The notes below the pieces were generated by a model. That model saw nothing but the letters and a program-made list of their open reading frames with translations. It had not been told where the DNA came from and made no database searches. A DNA stretch of 64,000 nt from Piscicola geometra (Eukaryota > Annelida > Clitellata > Hirudinida > Piscicolidae). Positions 1 through 13,714 of the stretch are shown here, piece after piece. Where the stretch lies: positions 1,820,075 to 1,884,074 of the forward strand of contig OX030964.1 of assembly GCA_943735955.1 (NCBI GenBank), written 5' to 3'. Made by a program: the position numbers and the translations under genes. Numbering within the stretch: the first letter of the stretch is position 1; every line of letters starts with the position of its first letter.

Positions 1-3000
1 CTTCCACACCAGCTGCAACACTTCCACACCAGCTGCAACACTTCCACACCAGCTGCAACACTTCTACACCAGCTGCAACACTTCCACACCAGCTGCAACA
101 CTTCCACACGACCACACCAGCTGCAACACTTCCACACGACCACACCAGCTGCAACACTTTCACACGACCACACCAGCTGCAACACTTCCACACCAGCTGC
201 AACACTTCCACACCAGCTGCAACACTTACACACCAGCTGCAACACTTCCACACCAGCTGCAACACTTCCACACCAGCTGCAACACTTCCACACCAGCTGC
301 AACACTTCCACACCAGCTGCAACACTTCCACACCAGCTGCAACACTTCCACACCAGCTGCAACACTTCCACACCAGCTGCAACACTTCCACACCAGCTGC
401 AACACTGCCACACCAGCTGCAACACTTCCACACCAGCTGCAACACTTCCACACGACCACACCAGCTGCAACACTTCCACACCAGCTGCAACACTTCCACA
501 CCAGCTGCAACACTTCCACACCAGCTGCAACACTTCCACACCAGCTGCAACACTGCCACACCAGCTGCAACACTTCCACACCAGCTGCAACACTTCCACA
601 CCAGCTGCAACACTTCCACACCAGCTGCAACACTTCCACACCAGCTGCAACACTTCCACACCAGCTGCAACACTTCCACACCAGCTGCAACACTACCACA
701 CCAGCTGCAACACTTCCACACCAGCTGCAACACTTCCACACCAGCTGCAACACTTCCACACCAGCTGCAACACTTCCACACGACCACACCAGCTGCAACA
801 CTTCCACACCAGCTGCAACACTTCCACACGACCACACCAGCTGCAACACTTCCACACCAGCTGCAACACTTACACACCAGCTGCAACACTTCTACACCAG
901 CTGCAACACTTCCACACCAGCTGCAACACTTCTACACCAGCTGCAACACTTCCACACCAGCTGCAACACTTCCACACCAGCTGCAACACTTCCACACCAG
1001 CTGCAACACTTCCACACCAGCTGCAACACTTCCACACCAGCTGCAACACTTCCACACCAGCTGCAACACTTCCACACCAGCTGCAACACTTCCACACCAG
1101 CTGCAACACTTCCACACCAGCTGCAACACTTCCACACCAGCTGCAACACTTCCACACCAGCTGCAACACTTCCACACGACCACACCAGCTGCAACACTTC
1201 CACACCAGCTGCAACACTTCCACACCAGCTGCAACACTTCCACACCAGCTGCAACACTTCCACACGACCACACCAGCTGCAACACTTCCACACCAGCTGC
1301 AACACTTCCACACCAGCTGCAACACTTCCACACCAGCTGCAACACTTCTACACCAGCTGCAACACTTCCACACCAGCTGCAACACTTCCACACGACCACA
1401 CCAGCTGCAACACTTCCACACGACCACACCAGCTGCAACACTTTCACACGACCACACCAGCTGCAACACTTCCACACCAGCTGCAACACTTCCACACCAG
1501 CTGCAACACTTACACACCAGCTGCAACACTTCCACACCAGCTGCAACACTTCCACACCAGCTGCAACACTTCCACACCAGCTGCAACACTTCCACACCAG
1601 CTGCAACACTTCCACACCAGCTGCAACACTTCCACACCAGCTGCAACACTTCCACACCAGCTGCAACACTTCCACACCAGCTGCAACACTGCCACACCAG
1701 CTGCAACACTTCCACACCAGCTGCAACACTTCCACACGACCACACCAGCTGCAACACTTCCACACCAGCTGCAACACTTCCACACCAGCTGCAACACTTC
1801 CACACCAGCTGCAACACTTCCACACCAGCTGCAACACTGCCACACCAGCTGCAACACTTCCACACCAGCTGCAACACTTCCACACCAGCTGCAACACTTC
1901 CACACCAGCTGCAACACTTCCACACCAGCTGCAACACTTCCACACCAGCTGCAACACTTCCACACCAGCTGCAACACTACCACACCAGCTGCAACACTTC
2001 CACACCAGCTGCAACACTTCCACACCAGCTGCAACACTTCCACACCAGCTGCAACACTTCCACACGACCACACCAGCTGCAACACTTCCACACCAGCTGC
2101 AACACTTCCACACGACCACACCAGCTGCAACACTTCCACACCAGCTGCAACACTTACACACCAGCTGCAACACTTCTACACCAGCTGCAACACTTCCACA
2201 CCAGCTGCAACACTTCTACACCAGCTGCAACACTTCCACACCAGCTGCAACACTTCCACACCAGCTGCAACACTTCTACACCAGCTGCAACACTTCCACA
2301 CGACCACACCAGCTGCAACACTTCCACACGACCACACCAGCTGCAACACTTCCACACCAGCTGCAACACTTCCACACCAGCTGCAACACTTCCACACCAG
2401 CTGCAACACTTCCACACGACCACACCAGCTGCAACACTTCCACACCAGCTGCAACACTTCCACACCAGCTGCAACACTTCCACACCAGCTGCAACACTTC
2501 CACACGACCACACTAGCTGCAACACTTCCACACCAGCTGCAACACTTCCACACCAGCTGCAACACTTCCACACCAGCTGCAACACTTCTACACCAGCTGC
2601 AACACTTCCACACCAGCTGCAACACTTCCACACGACCACACCAGCTGCAACACTTCCACACGACCACACCAGCTGCAACACTTTCACACGACCACACCAG
2701 CTGCAACACTTCCACACCAGCTGCAACACTTCCACACCAGCTGCAACACTTACACACCAGCTGCAACACTTCCACACCAGCTGCAACACTTCCACACCAG
2801 CTGCAACACTTCCACACCAGCTGCAACACTTCCACACCAGCTGCAACACTTCCACACCAGCTGCAACACTTCCACACCAGCTGCAACACTTCCACACCAG
2901 CTGCAACACTTCCACACCAGCTGCAACACTTCCACACGACCACACCAGCTGCAACACTTCCACACCAGCTGCAACACTTCCACACCAGCTGCAACACTTC

Positions 3001-6000
3001 CACACCAGCTGCAACACTTCCACACGACCACACCAGCTGCAACACTTCCACACCAGCTGCAACACTTCCACACCAGCTGCAACACTTCCACACCAGCTGC
3101 AACACTTCTACACCAGCTGCAACACTTCCACACCAGCTGCAACACTTCCACACGACCACACCAGCTGCAACACTTCCACACGACCACACCAGCTGCAACA
3201 CTTTCACACGACCACACCAGCTGCAACACTTCCACACCAGCTGCAACACTTCCACACCAGCTGCAACACTTACACACCAGCTGCAACACTTCCACACCAG
3301 CTGCAACACTTCCACACCAGCTGCAACACTTCCACACCAGCTGCAACACTTCCACACCAGCTGCAACACTTCCACACCAGCTGCAACACTTCCACACCAG
3401 CTGCAACACTTCCACACCAGCTGCAACACTTCCACACCAGCTGCAACACTGCCACACCAGCTGCAACACTTCCACACCAGCTGCAACACTTCCACACGAC
3501 CACACCAGCTGCAACACTTCCACACCAGCTGCAACACTTCCACACCAGCTGCAACACTTCCACACCAGCTGCAACACTTCCACACCAGCTGCAACACTGC
3601 CACACCAGCTGCAACACTTCCACACCAGCTGCAACACTTCCACACCAGCTGCAACACTTCCACACCAGCTGCAACACTTCCACACCAGCTGCAACACTTC
3701 CACACCAGCTGCAACACTTCCACACCAGCTGCAACACTACCACACCAGCTGCAACACTTCCACACCAGCTGCAACACTTCCACACCAGCTGCAACACTTC
3801 CACACCAGCTGCAACACTTCCACACGACCACACCAGCTGCAACACTTCCACACCAGCTGCAACACTTCCACACGACCACACCAGCTGCAACACTTCCACA
3901 CCAGCTGCAACACTTACACACCAGCTGCAACACTTCTACACCAGCTGCAACACTTCCACACCAGCTGCAACACTTCTACACCAGCTGCAACACTTCCACA
4001 CCAGCTGCAACACTTCCACACCAGCTGCAACACTTCTACACCAGCTGCAACACTTCCACACGACCACACCAGCTGCAACACTTCCACACGACCACACCAG
4101 CTGCAACACTTCCACACCAGCTGCAACACTTCCACACCAGCTGCAACACTTCCACACCAGCTGCAACACTTCCACACGACCACACCAGCTGCAACACTTC
4201 CACACCAGCTGCAACACTTCCACACCAGCTGCAACACTTCCACACCAGCTGCAACACTTCCACACGACCACACCAGCTGCAACACTTCCACACCAGCTGC
4301 AACACTTCCACACCAGCTGCAACCCTTCCACACCAGCTGCAACACTTCTACACCAGCTGCAACACTTCCACACCAGCTGCAACACTTCCACACGACCACA
4401 CCAGCTGCAACACTTCCACACGACCACACCAGCTGCAACACTTTCACACGACCACACCAGCTGCAACACTTCCACACCAGCTGCAACACTTCCACACCAG
4501 CTGCAACACTTACACACCAGCTGCAACACTTCCACACCAGCTGCAACACTTCCACACCAGCTGCAACACTTCCACACCAGCTGCAACACTTCCACACCAG
4601 CTGCAACACTTCCACACCAGCTGCAACACTGCCACACCAGCTGCAACACTTCCACACCAGCTGCAACACTTCCACACGACCACACCAGCTGCAACACTTC
4701 CACACCAGCTGCAAAACTTCCACACCAGCTGCAACACTTCCACACCAGCTGCAACACTGCCACACCAGCTGCAACACTTCCACACCAGCTGCAACACTTC
4801 CACACCAGCTGCAACACTTCCACACCAGCTGCAACACTTCCACACCAGCTGCAACACTTCCACACCAGCTGCAACACTTCCACACCAGCTGCAACACTAC
4901 CACACCAGCTGCAACACTTCCACACCAGCTGCAACACTTCCACACCAGCTGCAACACTTCCACACCAGCTGCAACACTTCCACACGACCACACCAGCTGC
5001 AACACTTCCACACCAGCTGCAACACTTCCACACGACCACACCAGCTGCAACACTTCCACACCAGCTGCAACACTTACACACCAGCTGCAACACTTCTACA
5101 CCAGCTGCAACACTTCCACACCAGCTGCAACACTTCTACACCAGCTGCAACACTTCCACACCAGCTGCAACACTTCCACACCAGCTGCAACACTTCTACA
5201 CCAGCTGCAACACTTCCACACGACCACACCAGCTGCAACACTTCCACACGACCACACCAGCTGCAACACTTCCACACCAGCTGCAACACTTCCACACCAG
5301 CTGCAACACTTCCACACCAGCTGCAACACTTCCACACCAGCTGCAACACTTCCACACCAGCTGCAACACTGCCACACCAGCTGCAACACTTCCACACGAC
5401 CACACCAGCTGCAACACTTCCACACCAGCTGCAACACTTCCACACCAGCTGCAACACTTCCACACGACCACACCAGCTGCAACACTTCCACACCAGCTGC
5501 AACACTTCCACACGACCACACCAGCTGCAACACTTCCACACGACCACACCAGCTGCAACACTTCCACACCAGCTGCAACACTTCCACACCAGCTGCAACA
5601 CTTCCACACAACCACACCAGCTGCAACACTTCCACACCAGCTGCAACACTTCCACACCAGCTGCAACACTTCCACACCAGCTGCAACACTTCCACACCAG
5701 CTGCAACACTGCCACACCAGCTGCAACACTTCCACACGACCACACCAGCTGCAACACTGCCACACCAGCTGCAACACTTCCACACGACCACACCAGCTGC
5801 AACACTTCCACACCAGCTGCAACACTTCCACACCAGCTGCAACACTTCCACACCAGCTGCAACACTTCCACACGACCACACCAGCTGCAACACTTCCACA
5901 CCAGCTGCAACACTTCCACACCAGCTGCAACACTTCCACACCAGCTGCAACACTTCTACACCAGCTGCAACACTTCCACACCAGCTGCAACACTTCCACA

Positions 6001-9000
6001 CGACCACACCAGCTGCAACACTTCCACACGACCACACCAGCTGCAATACTTTCACACGACCACACCAGCTGCAACACTTCCACACCAGCTGCAACACTTC
6101 CACACCAGCTGCAACACTTACACACCAGCTGCAACACTTCCACACCAGCTGCAACACTTCCACACCAGCTGCAACACTTCCACACCAGCTGCAACACTTC
6201 CACACCAGCTGCAACACTTCCACACCAGCTGCAACACTTCCACACCAGCTGCAACACTTCCACACCAGCTGCAACACTTCCACACCAGCTGCAACACTGC
6301 CACACCAGCTGCAACACTTCCACACCAGCTGCAACACTTCCACACGACCACACCAGCTGCAACACTTCCACACCAGCTGCAACACTTCCACACCAGCTGC
6401 AACACTTCCACACCAGCTGCAACACTTCCACACCAGCTGCAACACTGCCACACCAGCTGCAACACTTCCACACCAGCTGCAACACTTCCACACCAGCTGC
6501 AACACTTCCACACCAGCTGCAACACTTCCACACCAGCTGCAACACTTCCACACCAGCTGCAACACTTCCACACCAGCTGCAACACTACCACACCAGCTGC
6601 AACACTTCCACACCAGCTGCAACACTTCCACACCAGCTGCAACACTTCCACACCAGCTGCAACACTTCCACACGACCACACCAGCTGCAACACTTCCACA
6701 CCAGCTGCAACACTTACACACCAGCTGCAACACTTCTACACCAGCTGCAACACTTCCACACCAGCTGCAACACTTCTACACCAGCTGCAACACTTCCACA
6801 CCAGCTGCAACACTTCCACACCAGCTGCAACACTTCTACACCAGCTGCAACACTTCCACACGACCACACCAGCTGCAACACTTCCACACGACCACACCAG
6901 CTGCAACACTTCCACACCAGCTGCAACACTTCCACACCAGCTGCAACACTTCCACACCAGCTGCAACACTTCCACACCAGCTGCAACACTGCCACACCAG
7001 CTGCAACACTTCCACACGACCACACCAGCTGCAACACTTCCACACCAGCTGCAACACTTCCACACCAGCTGCAACACTTCCACACGACCACACCAGCTGC
7101 AACACTTCCACACCAGCTGCAACACTTCCACACGACCACACCAGCTGCAACACTTCCACACGACCACACCAGCTGCAACACTTCCACACCAGCTGCAACA
7201 CTTCCACACCAGCTGCAACACTTCCACACAACCACACCAGCTGCAACACTTCCACACCAGCTGCAACACTTCCACACCAGCTGCAACACTTACACACCAG
7301 CTGCAACACTTCCACACCAGCTGCAACACTTCCACACCAGCTGCAACACTTCCACACCAGCTGCAACACTTCCACACCAGCTGCAACACTTCCACACCAG
7401 CTGCAACACTTCCACACCAGCTGCAACACTTCCACACCAGCTGCAACACTTCCACACCAGCTGCAACACTGCCACACCAGCTGCAACACTTCCACACCAG
7501 CTGCAACACTTCCACACGACCACACCAGCTGCAACACTTCCACACCAGCTGCAACACTTCCACACCAGCTGCAACACTTCCACACCAGCTGCAACACTTC
7601 CACACCAGCTGCAACACTGCCACACCAGCTGCAACACTTCCACACCAGCTGCAACACTTCCACACCAGCTGCAACACTTCCACACCAGCTGCAACACTTC
7701 CACACCAGCTGCAACACTTCCACACCAGCTGCAACACTTCCACACCAGCTGCAACACTACCACACCAGCTGCAACACTTCCACACCAGCTGCAACACTTC
7801 CACACCAGCTGCAACACTTCCACACCAGCTGCAACACTTCCACACGACCACACCAGCTGCAACACTTCCACACCAGCTGCAACACTTACACACCAGCTGC
7901 AACACTTCTACACCAGCTGCAACACTTCCACACCAGCTGCAACACTTCTACACCAGCTGCAACACTTCCACACCAGCTGCAACACTTCCACACCAGCTGC
8001 AACACTTCTACACCAGCTGCAACACTTCCACACGACCACACCAGCTGCAACACTTCCACACGACCACACCAGCTGCAACACTTCCACACCAGCTGCAACA
8101 CTTCCACACCAGCTGCAACACTTCCACACCAGCTGCAACACTTCCACACCAGCTGCAACACTGCCACACCAGCTGCAACACTTCCACACGACCACACCAG
8201 CTGCAACACTTCCACACCAGCTGCAACACTTCCACACCAGCTGCAACACTTCCACACGACCACACCAGCTGCAACACTTCCACACCAGCTGCAACACTTC
8301 CACACGACCACACCAGCTGCAACACTTCCACACGACCACACCAGCTGCAACACTTCCACACCAGCTGCAACACTTCCACACCAGCTGCAACACTTCCACA
8401 CAACCACACCAGCTGCAACACTTCCACACCAGCTGCAACACTTCCACACCAGCTGCAACACTTCCACACCAGCTGCAACACTTCCACACCAGCTGCAACA
8501 CTGCCACACCAGCTGCAACACTTCCACACGACCACACCAGCTGCAACACTTCCACACCAGCTGCAACACTTCCACACCAGCTGCAACACTTCCACACGAC
8601 CACACCAGCTGCAACACTTCCACACCAGCTGCAACACTTCCACACGACCACACCAGCTGCAACACTTCCACACCAGCTGCAACACTTCCACACGACCACA
8701 CCAGCTGCAACACTTCCACACAATCACACCAGCTGCAACACTTCCACACCAGCTGCAACACTTCCACACAACCACACCAGCTGCAACACTACCACACGAC
8801 CACACCAGCTGCAACACTTCCACACCAGCTGCAACACTTCCACACCAGCTGCAACACTTCCACACCAGCTGCAACACTTCCACACCAGCTGCAACACTTC
8901 CACACCAGCTGCAACACTACCACACGACCACACCAGCTGCAACACGACCACACCAGCTGCAACACTTCCACACCAGCTGCAACACTTCCACACCAGCTGC

Positions 9001-12000
9001 AACACTACCACACGACCACACCAGCTGCAACACGACCACACCAGCTGCAACACTTCCACACCAGCTGCAACACTACCACACGACCACACCAGCTGCAACA
9101 CGACCACACCAGCTGCAACACTTCCACACCAGCTGCAACACTTCCACACCAGCTGCAACACTACCACACGACCACACCAGCTGCAACACGACCACACCAG
9201 CTGCAACACTTCCACACCAGCTGCAACCCTACCACACGACCACACCAGCTGCAACACTTCCACACCAGCTGCAACACTTCCACACCAGCTGCAACACTAC
9301 CACACGACCACACCAGCTGAAACACTTACACACCAGCTGCAACACTTCCACACGACCACACCAGCTGCAACACTTCCACACGACCACACCAGCTGCAACA
9401 CTTCCACACGACCACACCAGCTGCAACACTTCCACACGACCACACCAGCTTCAACACTACCACACGACCACACCAGCTGCAACACTACCACACGACCACA
9501 CCAGCTGCAACACTACCACACGACCGTACCAGCTGCAACACTACCACACGACCACACCAGCTTCAACACTTCCACACGACCACACCAGCTGCAACACTTC
9601 CACACGACCACACCAGCTGCAACACTTCCACACTTCCACACCAGCTGCAACACTTCCACACCAGCTGCAACACTTCCACACCAGCTGCAACACTACCACA
9701 CCAGCTGCAACACTTCCACACCAGCTGCAACACTTCCACACCAGCTGCAACACTTCCACACCAGCTGCAACACTTCCACACCAGCTGCAACACTACCACA
9801 CCAGCTGCAACACTTCCACACCAGCTGCAACACTTCCACACGACCACACCAGCTGCAACACTTCCACACCAGCTGCAACACTTCCACACCAGCTGCAACA
9901 CTTCCACACGACCACACCAGCTGCAACACTTCCACACCAGCTGCAACACTTCCACACGACCACACCAGCTGCAACACTTCCACACGACCACACCAGCTGC
10001 AACACTTCCACACCAGCTGCAACACTTCCACACCAGCTGCAACACTACCACACCAGCTGCAACACTTCCACACCAGCTGCAACACTTCCACACCAGCTGC
10101 AACACTTCCACACCAGCTGCAACACTTCCACACCAGCTGCAACACTTCCACACGACCACACCAGCTGCAACACTTCCACACCAGCTGCAACACTTCCACA
10201 CCAGCTGCAACACTTCCACACCAGCTGCAACACTTCCACACCAGCTGCAACACTTCCACACCAGCTGCAACACTTCCACACCAGCTGCAACACTTCCACA
10301 CGACCACACCAGCTGCAACACTTCCACACCAGCTGCAACACTTCCACACCAGCTGCAACACTTCCACACCAGCTGCAACACTTCCACACCAGCTGCAACA
10401 CTTCCACACCAGCTGCAACACTTTTACACGACCACACCAGCTGCAACACTTCCACACCAGCTGCAACACTTCCACACCAGCTGCAACACTTCCACACGAC
10501 CACACCAGCTGCAACACTTCCACACCAGCTGCAACACTTCCACACCAGCTGCAACACTTCCACACCAGCTGCAACACTTCCACACCAGCTGCAACACTTC
10601 CACACGACCACACCAGCTGCAACACTTCCACACCAGCTGCAACACTTCCACACGACCACACCAGCTGCAACACTACCACACCACCACACCAGCTGCAACA
10701 CTTCCACACGACCACACCAGCTGCAACACTTCCACACCAGCTGCAACACTTCCACACCAGCTGCAACACGACCACACCAGCTGCAACACTTCCACACCAG
10801 CTGCAACACTTCCACACGACCACACCAGCTGCAACACTTACACACCAGCTGCAACACTTCCACACGACCACACCAGCTGCAACACTTCCACACGACCACA
10901 CCAGCTGCAACACTTTCACACCAGCTGCAACACTTCCACACCAGCTGCAACACTTCCACACCAGCTGCAACACTACCACACGACCACACCAGCTGCAACA
11001 CTTACACACCAGCTGCAACACTTCCACACCAGCTGCAACACTTCCACACCAGCTGCAACACTTCCACACCAGCTGCAACACTTCCACACCAGCTGCAACA
11101 CTTTCACACCAGCTGCAACACTTCCACACCAGCTGCAACACGACCACACCAGCTGCAACACTTCCACACCAGCTGCAACACTTCCACACCAGCTGCAACA
11201 CTTCCACACCAGCTGCAACACTTCCACACCAGCTGCAACACTTCCACACCAGCTGCAACACTTCCACACCAGCTGCAACACTTCCACACCAGCTGCAACA
11301 CTTCTACACTAGCTGCAACACTTCCAAACGACCACACCAGCTGCAACACTTCCACACCAGCTGCAACACTACCACACCAGCTGCAACACTTACACACCAG
11401 CTGCAACACTTCCACACCAGCTGCAACACTTCCACACCAGCTGCAACACTTCTACACTAGCTGCAACACTTCCAAACGACCACACCAGCTGCAACACTTC
11501 CACACCAGCTGCAACACTTCCACACCAGCTGCAACACTTCCACACCAGCTGCAACACTTCCACACCAGCTGCAACACTTCCACACCAGCTGCAACACTTC
11601 CACACCAGCTGCAACACTTCCACACCAGCTGCAACACTTCCACACGACCACACCAGCTGCAACACTTCCACACCAGCTGCAACACTTCCACACCAGCTGC
11701 AACACTTCCACACCAGCTGCAACACTTCCACACGACCACACCAGCTGCAACACTTCCACACCAGCTGCAACACTTCCACACCAGCTGCAACACTTCCACA
11801 CCAGCTGCAACACTTCCACACGACCACACCAGCTGCAACACTTCCACACCAGCTGCAACACTTCCACACGACCACACCAGCTGCAACACTACCACACCAC
11901 CACACCAGCTGCAACACTTCCACACGACCACACCAGCTGCAACACTTCCACACCAGCTGCAACACTTCCACACCAGCTGCAACACGACCACACCAGCTGC

Positions 12001-13516
12001 AACACTTCCACACCAGCTGCAACACTTCCACACGACCACACCAGCTGCAACACTTACACACCAGCTGCAACACTTCCACACGACCACACCAGCTGCAACA
12101 CTTCCACACGACCACACCAGCTGCAACACTTTCACACCAGCTGCAACACTTCCACACCAGCTGCAACACTTCCACACCAGCTGCAACACTACCACACGAC
12201 CACACCAGCTGCAACACTTACACACCAGCTGCAACACTTCCACACCAGCTGCAACACTTCCACACCAGCTGCAACACTTCCACACCAGCTGCAACAGTTT
12301 CACACCAGCTGCAACACTTCCACACCAGCTGCAACACGACCACACCAGCTGCAACACTTCCACACCAGCTGCAACACTTCCACACCAGCTGCAACACTTC
12401 CACACCAGCTGCAACACTTCCACACCAGCTGCAACACTTCCACACCAGCTGCAACACTTCCACACCAGCTGCAACACTTCTACACCAGCTGCAACACTTC
12501 CACACCAGCTGCAACACTTCCACACCAGCTGCAACACTTCCACACCAGCTGCAACACTTCCACACCAGCTGCAACACTTCCACACCAGCTGCAACACTTC
12601 CACACCAGCTGCAACACTTCCACACCAGCTGCAACACTTCCACACCAGCTGCAACACTTCCACACCAGCTGCAACACTTCCACACCAGCTGCAACACTTC
12701 CACACCAGCTGCAACACTTCCACACGACCACACCAGCTGCAACACTACCACACGACCACACCAGCTGCAACACGACCACACCAGCTGCAACACTTCCACA
12801 CCAGCTGCAACACTTCCACACCAGCTGCAACACTTCCACACCAGCTGCAACACTTCCACACGACCACACCAGCTGCAACACTTCCACACCAGCTGCAACA
12901 CTTCCACACCAGCTGCAACACTTCCACACGACCACACCAGCTGCAACACTTCCACACCAGCTGCAACACTACCACACGACCACACCAGCTGCAACACTTC
13001 CACACGACCACACCAGCTGCAACACTTCCACACCAGCTGCAACACTTCCACACCAGCTGCAACACTTCCACACCAGCTGCAACACTTCCACACAACCACA
13101 CCAGCTGCAACACTTCCACACCAGCTGCAACACTTCTACACCAGCTGCAACACTTCCACACGACCACACCAGCTGCAACACTTCCACACCAGCTGCAACA
13201 CTTCCACACGACCACACCAGCTGCAACACTTCCACACGACCACACCAGCTGCAACACGACCACACTAGCTGCAACACTTCCACACCAGCTGCAACACTAC
13301 CACACCAGCTGCAACACTTCCACACCAGCTGCAACACTTCCACACCAGCTGCAACACTACCACACCAGCTGCAACACTTCCACACCAGCTGCAACACTTC
13401 CACACGACCACACCAGCTGCAACACGACCACACCAGCTGCAACACTTCCACACCAGCTGCAACACTTCTACACCAGCTGCAACACTTCCACACCAGCTGC
13501 AACACTTTCACACCAG
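1..13516. repeat. 20-bp satellite array with 28-bp variant units and higher-order structure
   Basis: The basic unit is CTTCCACACCAGCTGCAACA (20 bp). A variant carries an extra 8 bp (CGACCACA), giving 28 bp. Point variants (CTTACACACC, CTTCTACACC, CTGCCACACC, CTACCACACC) recur in order, so whole blocks are duplicated. The CTTACACACC marker occurs near 226, 870, 1510, 2154, 2750, 3270, 3914, 4510, 5074, 6118, 6714, 7290 and 7886, giving spacings of 644, 640, 644, 596, 520, 644, 596, 564, 1044, 596, 576 and 596 bp. A second block near 10640-11110 reappears near 11860-12330 (about 1.21 kb offset). Every unit holds CAGCTG, a palindromic E-box and PvuII site. The array starts before the window. Open frames of hundreds of codons on the minus strand follow from the stop-free unit and are not genes. 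Confidence 0.97.
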
Positions 13517-13678
13517 CTGCAAGTGCTCCAGTGCGAGGGTGACATGAGGTCGATCGAGTTGCAGCTGATGAGGATCGAGTCAGTCCTCGACTCTGAGGGC
13601 TTCTCCAAGGAGGGTTCGTGCCACTTCATGATCATCATCATCATCTTCATGATCATCATCATCATCATGATCATCATC

Positions 13679-13714
<36 letters not shown>

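Noticed and set aside
226..13511. Dozens of minus-strand frames of 60-585 codons with VAAGVEVLQLVWKCCSW-type repeats
   Set aside because: A 20-bp unit without stops gives a 60-nt translated period in every frame. There are no unique segments, start context or codon bias, so they are satellite artefacts.
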